64,000 nucleotides of DNA from Adiantum capillus-veneris (taxonomy: Eukaryota > Streptophyta > Polypodiopsida > Polypodiales > Pteridaceae): NCBI GenBank assembly GCA_014529385.2, contig CM043950.1, positions 83,276,843 to 83,340,842 of the forward strand, written 5' to 3'. The position numbers and the translations under genes were made by a program. Shown one piece after another: positions 22,976-33,816 of this stretch. Position 1 is the stretch's first letter, and the number at the start of each line of letters is the position of its first letter. Below the pieces are notes generated by a model. It worked only from the letters and a program-made list of their open reading frames with translations, did not search any database and was not told where the DNA came from.

Positions 22976-23912
22976 TTACCTCTCTCTTGAAATCATAGTC
23001 GTCCTTGTTGGGGACGGATACGCCGCGACGAACGTCAGCGCAACGAGAACTCACCTAACATGTAATGTCAGCTAAGGACGAAGATCGACCCGCAGGCGCG
23101 TGGAAGCAAGCATAAGGTATCAACCTACAATCGACCGACTCCTAACTAATTCCTACAGAGGTCTCCACCAATTGTCTAAGTCACAGCCTTCAAGACTACA
23201 AAAGAGAAAACTTCCTAGAATGCTTGCTAGAGCCGAACACCCATCAAACAATCTCGAAACACCATAGAACTTGAAGGAGACCCTACTAATACCAATAGGT
23301 TGCTCTCCCTAAGGTCTGTGAACCAAAATCCCGACCCAAAACACCTGGTGCAGAAACATGTAGGATGTCTGGCCGAAACCTGTAGGTCTTCGTTTCCGAA
23401 ATCTAAAGTGCATAATGTGTAGTTCTACTCAATGTAAACGCGTGGATATGCTGCAATGCAAAATTGGACAACGTATGCTCACCCAAACAACCGATGAAGC
23501 TCGTAGAAGGAGCTCACAAAGCCGGAACGTACGCGCGCAATGTTGGTATCGGCGCGTAGCTCTAGTCGGGGGCAACACGCTGCACTTCTCCGCAGTCGAT
23601 TCCGACCTTCGGAGCACACGTAGCGTCAAGATGAAGCTCACACACTCTCTCTCGTACACAGTACGCTCACTCACAGACTTCAAACTTATTTAAAATGACA
23701 AAAGGTCCTTCATTAAGGTCAAAAAGTGGTATATATACCTTACAATTCCTCAAACCCTAAAGTTCCAAAATCAACCATCTACTCAATCTAACTATCAAAA
23801 TTGGGATACAATCTGGAAACTTCTGTAAGTCCCAATAATTACAAGGTGAAAAATCAGGTTTTCCTCAATGAATGAATAATTACAAAAAATAATAGTCCTC
23901 CGAGTAGACTCA
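22976..23912 (-). other. CpG-rich, LTR-like segment of unknown family
   Basis: Unlike its AT-rich, CpG-poor surroundings, this stretch has many CG dinucleotides (for example 23,011-23,050 and 23,520-23,590). On the minus strand a TATA-like tatatatacc at about 23,731 is followed by the CpG-rich part, the layout of a promoter or of an LTR R-U5 region. Phrases such as tcggccagacatcc are of the kind seen in some copia LTRs. A 92-codon frame on + (23,415-23,693) has no recognisable domain. Confidence 0.35.
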
Positions 23913-24860
23913 AGCAAACAAAGAAGGCCCGCAATGTTTTGATATTAAAAAAAATCATAATCCTGATTTGTTAGCTTGTAAATTAGGATTTCCAATAATC
24001 TTTATGAGGGGTCTCCAACCTATAAATAGACCCCTCTCCTTCTTGTAAAACAACCTCCAACATCTCACATAGCACCCCAACACTCTATGCGTAAGGAGAG
24101 ACTTAGGTGTAGCAACAACTTGTGAGCTTCACTCTTGGTGTGAGAGAAGCCTTCAAGCTACACATTGCAAGTGAGAGAGCATGAGTTCCTCAAATTTCAA
24201 AACCACTATTGTATATGATCCTTCATCATCAATAAATTGAGGTTTGGTGCATCAAAGGTGTGATTCGACGTTCAAATCTTCGTCCTTCCATTTGTGCAAT
24301 ACGGTTTGGTGAATTCAAGGTGACTTGTGTATTTTGAGTTTCTATCGGTTGATCTTGATTTTAGAAAGTGTTTTTCATTGCCAATTTTGTGTCCATTGTA
24401 AGAGGGTATTGTGGTGAGAGGTCTCCCACACCCTAAGACAGTGTGTGTGTGTGTTTTGGCAATGATTAGCAATCACTAAGCATTGAGTGAGTTTTTGTAC
24501 AAGCTCTACGATAGCAACCTAACGAACCATCTCCATTTGCAAGTCACAAATAAGGTATGCCGCAAGATCCATTCCTCTCTCTCTTTCCTTTTCTCTAGTT
24601 CTCTCTGGTCCATTTTGTGTGTGTCTTGGTGTGAGGTTTCTTGTGTGTGTTGTGTGGTGCATCTTCTTGGTTGTACCAAAATCTCTCTTGCGTCCTAGTT
24701 CGCATACCATAACTAGGTGGTGCCCCTATCTTGTTTGGGTTTGGCTGTGGGTTTGTTGTTTTGTTGTGCTTGTGGTTGCCCCAGCCCCAATTGAGCAGCA
24801 CGGGATCCTTGAGGGGTGTTTAGAGGTTGCCTCTCTTGTTGCTTGCCCCGGACCGCCTCA
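23913..24860 (+). mobile_element. D 5' LTR, first part missing
   Basis: It matches the last ~950 bp of the 3' LTR, including TATAAATA at 24,021-24,028 and the CA end at 24,860. The frames of 60-100 codons inside it (for example 24,483-24,924) are repeated in both LTRs and are not genes. Confidence 0.9.
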
Positions 24861-24864
24861 ATTT

Positions 24865-24881
24865 TGGTGCCCCCACGGAGG
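24865..24881 (+). promoter_or_regulatory. D primer binding site
   Basis: TGGTGCCCCCACGGAGG begins 4 nt after the LTR end. It is identical to the primer site of element C (61,199-61,215, minus) and starts like those of B (46,008; 51,676). I could not assign the tRNA. Confidence 0.75.
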
Positions 24882-25155
24882 AGCGATTGTGTGCTTAGTG
24901 TTGTTGTATTGCATGAATGCTTGAATTTCAGCATAATCAAGTAGATTTTATGAATCATGAAAACAGTCCGAGTTTAATTTCAAGGAAACAAAAATTGATC
25001 TAGAATATGGTTCTGATTATGCATAACATAAGAAAGGAAAAACACATTTTCGCATAAAAGTCTAGAATTCATGTTGAAAGACCTTTCAAAACTTTGTGTA
25101 GTTAGTTGATGATTGTTTGGAACTAATCTTTGTGTGGTTCTAGCATTGAGAGACT

Positions 25156-26586
25156 ATGACACGCTATACCTTTGATGATATCCCAATCTTCTTCGGAAAT
25201 CCAGAAGAAGATGTTGATGAGTTTCTTGTTGATTTTAGAATGGTTCGTCATATCCTTGGTAAAAGGAATGACATTGAAAAAGGGGATTTTCTATTGCTAT
25301 GCCTTAGAGGCAACGCTGAGCAATGGTTTTGGAGTATGTCTTCTCAGATTGAAGATGGATATACCCAAATTTCCAAAGCTTTGAAGGCCAGATTCTCTAA
25401 AGTTCCAACAACAGAGAAAGCATGGGCTTCACTACGGAGAATTCAACAACATGGTGAAGACTACTATGCTTATGAGGATATTTTTTCTCGTCAATGGGAA
25501 GGATGTGGATTTAGTTCTACATTTCCAAATTATGTAAAAATGGATCAATTTATTTCGGGTTTGTCTCCTTTCCTAAAGACTAAGGTTACTTGTAGTGGAC
25601 CCTCTACCTTTGAAGAAGCGGTCACTATTGCCAGAAGGAAGTTTCACAAGTACTTCTACATCAAAAATGGTTTCCATCATGCTGGAAGAACCAACCATCA
25701 TGAAAGTGTTTCTATCAAGGAGTCATCTCCTTTGCCATACTTGTCTTCTTCTACTCCGACAAATGTTGAAGAAGTTACTTACATGCTAGCTGATTATTCA
25801 AGTGCTAAAGTGTGTGGCCAAGATTCAAATGTGGAATCTCTTTCTTCTACCTTTATCACAATCATGCGAAAATCGACACAAGATATCTCAAATGGCATTG
25901 ATGATTCAATAATGGATATATCCAACCCTTTGGTGGAGGATCAATTTCTAGTCCGAGCAGACGAAGCTTTTGTGCAACATGACTCTATGGAGAATGAAGA
26001 CCTTGAAGGTAACCTTGATCTTATGGAATGTTCTGAAAGTGTATCTTGTCTAAAAGAAGAGAGTGAAGAAGAAGATGAAATCATAGGTGGAGAGATCATA
26101 GACCACATTGATCATACAGAGATGATTGTGTATATGGAAAGCCAACTCCAAAACAAAGTAGAAGAGTGTGAGTTGAATCCATGTGAGGATAATCTTGAAG
26201 AAGTGTTCGAGGATGTTGAAAAGCATTGGAATGACCCATGTATGTTAAGCATGGAGGAACCTATCATGCAAGAAGCCAAAGTTTTCACAAAATCAAACAG
26301 TAATCCATCAACCTTTGAGGTGGTACAAAGTGAGGAGTTACAACCTTGCCAAAGGGGGGGCTTAGAAGGGGATGAAGAACAAGGGAGAGTAGTAAAAAAT
26401 AAAATCATAAAAGGAAACTGTCAGAAGGGTATCATTCTCTCCAATGGTGTTTTAGTGGGTGGCTCTTCATTCATGGGACAATATCTTAGCAAGAAAATCC
26501 AAACTTTGGAAGCCCCAATCATCTTCACATTGGGTTTCACCTCTTCAAAGTTAACTTCTCCTCTCTTCACATATACCTTTCATTGA
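25156..26586 (+). CDS. D gag-like protein (476 aa)
   Basis: ATG at 25,156 opens a 476-codon frame. Residues ~10-170 form a retrotransposon gag domain: IPIFFGNPEEDVDEFL, AEQWFWSM, KMDQFISGLSPFLKTKV and PSTFEEAVTIARRKF. These line up with gag of B (ASFEEA-like motif FPSTFEEAREVA; FMVGLYPLL) and of C. The rest is strongly acidic (runs such as EESEEEDEI) and has no CCHC zinc knuckle and no protease. The frame ends in TGA at 26,584, but the same frame stays open beyond it into the next ORF. Confidence 0.8.
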   Translation: MTRYTFDDIPIFFGNPEEDVDEFLVDFRMVRHILGKRNDIEKGDFLLLCLRGNAEQWFWSMSSQIEDGYTQISKALKARFSKVPTTEKAWASLRRIQQHGEDYYAYEDIFSRQWEGCGFSSTFPNYVKMDQFISGLSPFLKTKVTCSGPSTFEEAVTIARRKFHKYFYIKNGFHHAGRTNHHESVSIKESSPLPYLSSSTPTNVEEVTYMLADYSSAKVCGQDSNVESLSSTFITIMRKSTQDISNGIDDSIMDISNPLVEDQFLVRADEAFVQHDSMENEDLEGNLDLMECSESVSCLKEESEEEDEIIGGEIIDHIDHTEMIVYMESQLQNKVEECELNPCEDNLEEVFEDVEKHWNDPCMLSMEEPIMQEAKVFTKSNSNPSTFEVVQSEELQPCQRGGLEGDEEQGRVVKNKIIKGNCQKGIILSNGVLVGGSSFMGQYLSKKIQTLEAPIIFTLGFTSSKLTSPLFTYTFH

Positions 26587-27345
26587 GGGCACCATACCTT
26601 CTTAAGTGGAGGAGGACATGAATACTTGGTGATGAACGAAGGTTTCCAAACCTTCTTCATTTGGTTCTTTGGTGTATGGAGGTCGCACATTGTGATGCTT
26701 CTGGTCTTCATCATAGATGAAAAACTTGTTGATTGCTACATGTGGATATCTCATCAATCAGTACCAAAATCTATTCTCTTCCAATGTGTTGGAAGTAATA
26801 AAAACCTTCGTCTATTATCTACTTATGTGGTAAACTATTTGCAATACCTTCCAATAGCAGCTGGAAGCATGGATCAAGCTTTCCTAAATCATGAAGGCCA
26901 TATAATTTTTGACTTGGTGAGCCTACCCAGGTTGAATGAATTTTATGAGCTACAGTTCAGGAATTCGCTCATACAAGCTCTTGAAGATCGTAGCAGATAC
27001 ATCAACTTTACACAGGAGGAAGAGCAACCAATATTTTATATCACATTCATAGTGATAGATGCAATGATGCACAACAGTAAAATCTACAAGTTTCTACAAC
27101 CGAAATCAGTAAGTGATTCCATACCATACATCTCGCTTTGGGAAAGATATTTCAAGATCTTTGATCCTGGGGGGTGCTTATGGAAACTTTCTCAATGGAG
27201 GAGGTTTACTCCGTCACTTCATTTCATCTTGCTATTGGCTCGGAGAACCTTCCATATCACACAAGGTTTTCTAATCATACAACAAAGGTTCTTCAAAGAT
27301 AAGAGCAGACAAGGACAGACGTTACATAATATACATGTTGTATGA
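26587..27345 (+). CDS. D ORF2, unknown function, in frame with gag
   Basis: From the codon after the gag TGA the same frame remains open for 252 codons to a stop at 27,343. The first ATG is at 26,632. Visible features are a hydrophobic N-terminal stretch (FFIWFFGVWRSHIVMLLVF) that might span a membrane, and then IIFDLVSLPRLNEFYELQF and FYITFIVIDAMM. I recognise no pol domain or other family. It could be made by readthrough of the TGA, or the TGA may be a simple mutation of one long gag-ORF2 frame. Confidence 0.5.
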   Translation, partial: GHHTFLSGGGHEYLVMNEGFQTFFIWFFGVWRSHIVMLLVFIIDEKLVDCYMWISHQSVPKSILFQCVGSNKNLRLLSTYVVNYLQYLPIAAGSMDQAFLNHEGHIIFDLVSLPRLNEFYELQFRNSLIQALEDRSRYINFTQEEEQPIFYITFIVIDAMMHNSKIYKFLQPKSVSDSIPYISLWERYFKIFDPGGCLWKLSQWRRFTPSLHFILLLARRTFHITQGFLIIQQRFFKDKSRQGQTLHNIHVV

Positions 27346-27378
27346 TCAGATAAATGGTACATGAATGTACCATTATCT

Positions 27379-27391
27379 AAGGGGGGGCTAA
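27379..27391 (+). promoter_or_regulatory. D polypurine tract
   Basis: AAGGGGGGGCTAA lies directly before the TGATAGCC start of the 3' LTR. Its form matches the tracts of C (aagggggagggctata) and B (tttaggggagggctaata). Confidence 0.85.
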
Positions 27392-29000
27392 TGATAGCCG
27401 TTTTTCGGCTCTCCATAATTGCCATAGTAAGCTACCTCACCCTACCAAAATCACCCAAACACTATGGCTATCCCTACCATTTCACTGTAAATAGGCGTGT
27501 GTGAGTTAGGGGGCTTTTCCCATATCTTCTTAAAAACCCTCAACTAGCTAGTCACTGGTCTAGTTGAGCCAAAAAAAAAAAAAGTATATTATGGCCTCTT
27601 TGTGTGTAAATATTTCATTGTATATATGGCCTAAATATAGGGATTTTTTATTATTATTTTGATATTTTATTTAAATATTTCTACTTAGGTGTGTGTTTTA
27701 TTAAACCTATGTACACCTTCTTTCATCCTCTTACACCATAATTATATTTTTTGCCAATATGTACATACTCTAACCTCATATTTTTCCTTTATACAAATCA
27801 CTCCCACATTTTCACCCTCACCCTCGTGAAAACAAAAAATTGATTTCTACTCATTGGTCACGTTTATTATATTATTTACTTGCATACCTTTTCCTCTTTC
27901 ACCCAAAATAATTCAAAGAGGGACTATATCATATGATTCCAATATCTTTCCATATCCATAACTCCTCCATATTTTTATTATTATTTTTACTCATTATTCT
28001 AACACCATGTGCTCATTGAGCTAAAGTCCATGAATAGTCCATACACTAGTCCCACCATGTATATATTTCTTTATTCACCAATAATCCTCCTCCATGCATG
28101 GGTCAAGGGCAACTTGGATGCTTTGCATTATAATATGACAAAGGAGGGACTCACTCTTGAATGCATTGTACAAATTCAACAAAGGAGGGGGCCACTAAAA
28201 GACTTTTGCAGGCATAAAAAACAGGCTTTTTAGTGAGAATTTTGGCACCTATCTCCACTCCGAATTTGGAGCGGTGGTCAAAAGAGAAAATGTAGCCCAC
28301 GCTTTGAATAATTACGTCAAATTTTTTCATGATTTTTGTAGCTACCAACGGTGATCTATGATTTTTTGAGTGGATCCCAGTCTGCCCACTTTTCTCACAA
28401 GTAGCCCTTAGTCTTGTCTCACCCTTCCACACACCCACTCACTCTTACACATCCCTCCCTCTCCTTCTCTCACTCAAACCTGCAATTTCCATGGCTTCTC
28501 CCACCCTCTTCACCATTACCTTTCTCTCTCATCCCTATAGTTCTTTTATGAATCTCTACATACATCCACCCTCTCCATGTCTCTCTCTATTGCTTCTATG
28601 TTACAATTTCATTTACCTCTCCTAAAAATATCTAAAATTCAGCATCTTAACCATGATAACTTCTGCAAATTGAGGATTTTTCATCAACAAATCCTCTTTT
28701 CATCGTGGTGGTCAACCGTGGCGGCGGCGTAAAGAAGCGAAGAAGAAGAAGAAGACCAGCGGTCATTTTTTCCACAATCTACACAAGGGTGAGTTCAAGC
28801 TTCTTCAAAGCTTCACCATCTCAATGATTCTCTTTTAATTCACCCCTCTTCCTTCATCAAATCACCCCATTCTACCCATTGTAAATATATCATTAACTTT
28901 CTAGTGATTACTAGCACTAACCACTAACATATAAACACAGAATAGCATTGACCTAACCATAAAAGACACCTCACCTCAAGACATGTACAAGGTAACTCTC

Positions 29001-29046
<46 letters not shown>

Positions 29047-30056
29047 TACTTACTTTCACGTTATCTACCATCAATAATGCTCTCTTTTGAGCCCACACCC
29101 ATGACTCAAGCAGACAAAGAAGGCCCGCAATGTTTTGATATTCAAAAAAATCATAATCCTGATTTGTTAGCTTGTAAAATAGGATTTCCAATAATCTTTA
29201 TGAGGGGTCTCCAACCTATAAATAGACCCTTCTCCTTCTTGTAAAACAACCTCGAATATCTCACATAGCACCCCAACACTCTATGCGTGAGGAGAGACTT
29301 AGGTGTAGCAACCACTTGTGAGCTTCACTCTTGGTGTGAGAGAAGCCTTCAAGCTACACATTGCAAGTGACAGAGCATGAGTTCCTCAAATCTCAAAACC
29401 ACTATTGTATATGCTCCTTCATCATCAATAAATTGAGGTTTGGTGCATCAAAGGCGTGATTCGACGTTCAAATCTTCGTCCTTCCATTTGTGCAATACGG
29501 TTTGGTGAATTCAAGGTGACTTGTGTATTTTGAGTTTCTATCGGTTGATCTTGATTTTAGAAAGTGTTTTTCATTGCCAATTTTGTGTCCATTGTAAGAG
29601 GGTATTGTGGTGAGAGGTCTCCCACACCCTAAGACAGTGTGTGTGTGTGTTTTGGCAATGATTAGCAATCACTAAGCATTGAGTGAGTTTTTGTACAAGC
29701 TCTACGATAGCAACCTAACGAACCATCTCCATTTGCAAGTCACAAATAAGGTATGCCGCAAGATCCATTCCTCTCTCTCTTTCCTTTTCTCTAGTTCTCT
29801 CTGGTCCATTTGGTGTGTGTCTTGGTGTGAGGTTTCTTGTGTGTGTTGTGTGGTGCATCTTCTTGGTTGTACCAAAATCTCTCTTGCGTCCTAGTTCGCA
29901 TACCATAACTAGGTGGTGCCCCTATCTTGTTTGGGTTTGGCTGTGGGTTTGTTGTTTTGTTGTGCTTGTGGTTGCCCCAGCCCCAATTGAGCAGCACGGG
30001 ATCCTTGAGGGGTGTTTAGAGGTTGCCTCTCTTGTTGCCTGCCGCGGACCACCTCA
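27392..30056 (+). mobile_element. D 3' LTR (about 2,665 bp)
   Basis: Starts TGATAGCC after the polypurine tract and ends CCTCA at 30,056. It contains a (CT)n tract at 29,004-29,044 and TATAAATA at 29,217-29,224. The central part has no coding capacity; the small frames are chance. The minus-strand LTR at 11,497-13,624 is another copy. Confidence 0.85.
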
Positions 30057-31996
30057 ATAGGATGGTAGAAACATGATTCTTTGACACAGCGCATGTATCA
30101 CCTCCTTGGAAGGCTGACCTGACAAATCATAATCACATATGTATGTATCCTGGAAGAAGAATATGCTGTCGGTCACCTGGCCTGGCTTGAAGGTCTCGAA
30201 TACTGCTAAGATGGTTTTGCATATTTTTCTCATCATAATGCATGTAAGGTGAGGTGAGCCAGGGAACAACTTTATGGCGCCCGTTAGGGTTTTCACCATG
30301 TATTGTGGACACTTATTCTCTCACCTACCTTCACGCCCGGCAGCTTTGGGTAATTCAGCCAAGTGGGTAGGGTTCTTTGCAAAATTTCCTGTGCCTTCCA
30401 CGTCCTAACCCTTGGTAGGGGACAGAAGCTGAGATTGTCTCTGATATCTTTAGGTGCCTCTACCAGGTGGATTAGGTATTGTGGGTACTTTGTAAGCCAA
30501 GCCTTCCTCCACTTTGGCTGAGAATCCACTATAAGCTTAACTCCTTCTGGCTTCGAGGTGTCTACATTGTAGAGAGGTACCGTTGGCTCTTCTCTGATTT
30601 GCTTGTTTATTGTAGCTGCCTCATATTTTAACAATGGATATGGGAGAGAGGGTTGAAGCCACTCACGCCTGAGATTGCTGGCGTCAATCTTCTGAATTGT
30701 TATAGATTTAAAGACCCTTTGCTCCCATTCCAAGGCTTCCTTCGTGCTTTCTCTTAGCTCTTCCTCTTTTGCCTTATGAAATTTTTCCTCCTCTTCTTGT
30801 GTTAGATCATGTGGCTCTTGAGAGGATCCTGCTATGCTTTCATCTTGCATGGGTGTGTCCACAGGATCTGCCACATTGTCGAGCTCGATGCTCTCATTGG
30901 CGGCTGGCCCTGAGCTTTCTGCCTCTCCTCCTTGCTGGCCTTTCAACTCCTCAATTTGCCTTAGGAGTGTTTGCTTTTCCGCTTCAGCTTCTCCGCCCAT
31001 ATTCACGAGGAGGTCATTAAGTTCAGCGTTTACTCTTTCCGCCTCCTCGAGCTTTTTCTTTATGCTTTCCACTTCTTCTTGCAGGGATTTTTGGCCCTCC
31101 TCCATTCTTGTTTGCATTACGATAGAACCTTCAGCCATCATTAACCTCTGCTTTTTCTCGAGAGTCAGCTCCTTCTGAAGTTCCTGTATTTGCTCTTCTT
31201 ATAGTTGACTCTCGAAAATGATTTGAGTCGAGCTCGTAGCTCTAACTCTAGCAGGTGATGCTCGCAGCCTCTGGATGGTGTGATCTTTGACTTTTCATTG
31301 GTCCTTGAGCTCAAGGACTTCATCCAGGCTTGCTTCTTGTTCTATCTCTTCTTTTTTCTTGGCGTTTCTCATGGCCTCTACTTCTTTCGATTATTCGGCC
31401 AACTGTAGTGTCAGATTATCTCTTTCTCTTTCGGCATCTCGCAATGACTTGCTGAGCTGCAGACACTCTTCTTCAGCTGCTTGTATTCTTTTTGATGCTG
31501 TCTCATTTGCTTCTTCCATTGCTTGGCAGTTTTGTAGAGCCGTTGCCAAGCTAGCCTGGAGGTCAGCTTCTCTCTCTTTTTGACCTTGGCTTTGTGCCTG
31601 CAGAGAATCCCTTTCCATTTTGGTCTCTTATTCGGTGGCTTTGAGAGTTATCATCTCTTTCTCTGAAGCCATAGATTGTGCCCTCAATCCGGCTAGCTTT
31701 GTCATCACCACGTCCCAGTCATTGGAGGGCGGGTGCAGGTCTACCGTGTCGGTAGAAATTTCTTTTAGTTCCACTAGCCGGATGCCTTGCATCTGTTCTT
31801 TATGCCCTATCCTTGCCAAGTCGAATGCGATTGTGGCGGCTTCTTCCTTTGTATAGCATGCAGCTAGCAGGTCCAAAAATGCGATTGTTGCGGCTTCTTC
31901 CTTTGGACCTGCAGCTAGCAGGTCCAAAAATGCGTAGAAGGCCTCATCTAATCCTTTTTTCTCAGACTCAGACTTGGCCTCTTCTTTTGGCTCAGG
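30057..31996 (-). pseudogene. Long coiled-coil ORF with four stops, function unknown
   Basis: One minus-strand frame runs from about 31,995 to 30,293 and is interrupted only by TAA at 31,628, TAA at 31,391, TGA at 31,295 and TAA at 31,199. All four are one C-to-T change from CAA or CGA. The N-terminal two thirds is heptad-like and rich in E, K, Q and L (SKSLRDAERERDNLTLQ, EEVESIKKKLEEAERVNAEL), so a coiled coil. Then come an acidic linker and a globular-looking end (KWRKAWLTKYPQYLIHL, CPLPRVRTWKAQEIL). Near 30,297 a frameshift leads to a further open stretch (FFFQDTYICDYDLSGQ) that is cut by the D insertion at 30,056. It lies next to an F-type LTR and could be that element's ORF or a captured gene. 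Confidence 0.55.
31824..31925 (-). repeat. Two tandem ~51-54 bp units inside the coiled-coil ORF
   Basis: The block aatgcgattgt-gcggcttcttcctttg...gcagctagcaggtcca is present twice. It is in frame and gives a repeated LDLLAA...KEEAATIAF peptide. Confidence 0.8.
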
Positions 31997-33495
31997 TTCC
32001 TAATGAGAGTTACAAGAGTGCTTGGGTGGAGAGAGCAACAAAAAGCATAACACCTAGTTAGATAGCATCAACAATACTTTCAAAAGAGAGAGAAATTAAG
32101 CTATTGACAACAGTTGAGGACCGGATTTGCATGGAGCCGGTCCCCCCTCCAAAAAGGCTTTGTATTATGGTTTCTCCCATCAAGAGAGACATTGTACAAT
32201 ACAATTCTTTGTGTTCCTTCAAGACTAGCTAGTGCAATGAAGATGAAAGCTTCATGCACTAAGCAAAACACTTAGTAAACACAAATTTAATTATCCCCGT
32301 TCTCAGACCCAAGACCTCACACACCTTCAAAGATGGTGAGAGCTAGCAGGGTATAAGAGTAGATTGAGAGGAACAAGGAGTATCTTATGAGAAAGATGTA
32401 CATCTCCACTCATATTAGCATAGCTTTAGCTTAGTAATTATCTTGGTAGAGGAGATGAGCATGCATTGAAGCTTGGCTATTGGTTGGATTTGCATCCACA
32501 AGCCAAGAGTGTGTCGATGTAGGCTTTTATCTCACAAGCTTGGAGTAGGTGATGAGATCTCCATTAAAGCTTGGGAAGAGATAGTCTTCTCTTTCTTCAC
32601 ACATGAGGTTGTGTGAGTGTGTGTGTGATAATTTCTTGCAAAATTCAGCTCCCTCTCTCTCTTGGGCGAGCCCTCTTTCTAATTGCTCTTGTTCAACCCC
32701 CATTGGACCTCCCCAAGTCAAGCCAATGAAAATTAAGCAGCATAAGTGATAGCCTTCTCACATGTGTCCCCTTTACCCGTTTGTGAGAGCTTTAGGTAAT
32801 TTAATAATCAAACTAAACTCTCATTGGACCCCTTTGCCTCCTGGCCAATAGGAATCAGGCAACCCATTGGACTCGTGAATGCTCATTGGACCCCTTGGGA
32901 GACTCTCCAATTGTCTTCTAGGAGACTTAATTCTCGTTGGTTATTTTATTAAGTGTTTTTAAATTAATTAAACTAGATTTACTCTAGCCTAATTCTCATG
33001 GGTCCACCTCCAAGGCCATCCAATAGGAATTGGGCACACCTTGTGGGCATCTGGGCTAGGGAGCTGACATGTGTCCCTAATTCCCTTTGTGTAAAGGGAG
33101 CCTGTGTGTGTGTGACTTTCTCTCTCATCTCCTACTCCCAAGGCTCGCCCCCTCCTATGTAGGGATTTGAAAAGACTTTTTGGTCACACACAAAGCATCC
33201 AATTTCCCCTAGGGTTGACCTTTGGACACAACCTTTGAATTTTGGAACCTTAGCATTTTGGAAGTCTTAATGGGCTGAACCTTAGGGTCTTTTTAGCCCA
33301 TTGTTGCACATGGCTCTTCTGCAGATGGCCCCCCCCATTTGGATCCCTATTTTCCCACCTTTGGATCCCTACTGTGGCTGGTCTGCTAGCTTAACCAATA
33401 TTCTAGCTTTTTCTCCCTTGGCACTTCCCCATATTAAATGATCAGTTTAACATGAGAAAATCATTTAGGAGAATTAGATATTGATTATTATGACA
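31997..33495 (-). mobile_element. F-type LTR 2, 3' end truncated
   Basis: It matches 21,461-22,975. Its minus-strand start TGTCATAATAATC (33,495) is present, but the last ~75-80 bp and the primer site are missing at 31,997, where coiled-coil coding sequence begins. No polypurine tract precedes 33,495, so it may have been a 5' LTR. Confidence 0.85.
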
Positions 33496-33816
33496 TTTTT
33501 AGATAAGATTTTTACACAGCATGAGATAACCACGCTCACTTCTCTCCTTCTTGCGCTTCCTACTCCCTCCCCAGTTGTCACATTGCGAATGCGTTTGTTG
33601 CATTGCAACCGCAGGTAAGAGCTCTACGCATTGACATAAGCCATTCACAGTATTTTGTAGCGTTTGGCGTCGCCGACCCGCGGCCTAATCTCATCAGAAC
33701 TAGGAATTTACACTTTTAAAACAAAAACTAAGCATAGGCGGGGTATTGGGACATCATTGCTAAGCATTTAGATGCTGTCTAGGTCGAAAACAACTAGGTC
33801 AAAAATCCATTGTTAA
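33496..33816 (+). other. Probable A2 LTR, first part; no gene
   Basis: It lies between the F-type LTR and the TIR element. Because the A2 LTR resumes after the TIR element, this is likely its upstream part, but no second copy in the window confirms it. It has no coding sequence. Confidence 0.4.

Larger units (their letters stand above)
23913..30056 (+). mobile_element. Element D: non-autonomous LTR retrotransposon with gag and one extra ORF
   Basis: Two direct repeats (23,913-24,860 and 29,100-30,056, nearly identical) flank a 2.5-kb interior. The interior has a primer site, a gag frame, a second frame and a polypurine tract, but no RT, RNase H or integrase. This fits the class of terminal-repeat elements carrying only gag. 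The 3' LTR is full length (27,392-30,056) while the 5' LTR has lost its first ~1.7 kb. The right flank begins ATAGG. The left flank is lost, so no target duplication can be checked. Confidence 0.8.

Noticed and set aside
24483-24924. Frames of 60-100 codons repeated at 29,679-30,060
   Set aside because: They lie within the two D LTRs, are low complexity (GT- and TTG-rich) and have no start context; repetition comes from the LTR, not from a gene pair.
30057-31996. Host structural or kinesin-like coiled-coil gene
   Set aside because: There are no introns, no motor or other named domain, and LTRs on both sides; coiled-coil composition alone cannot support a host gene name.
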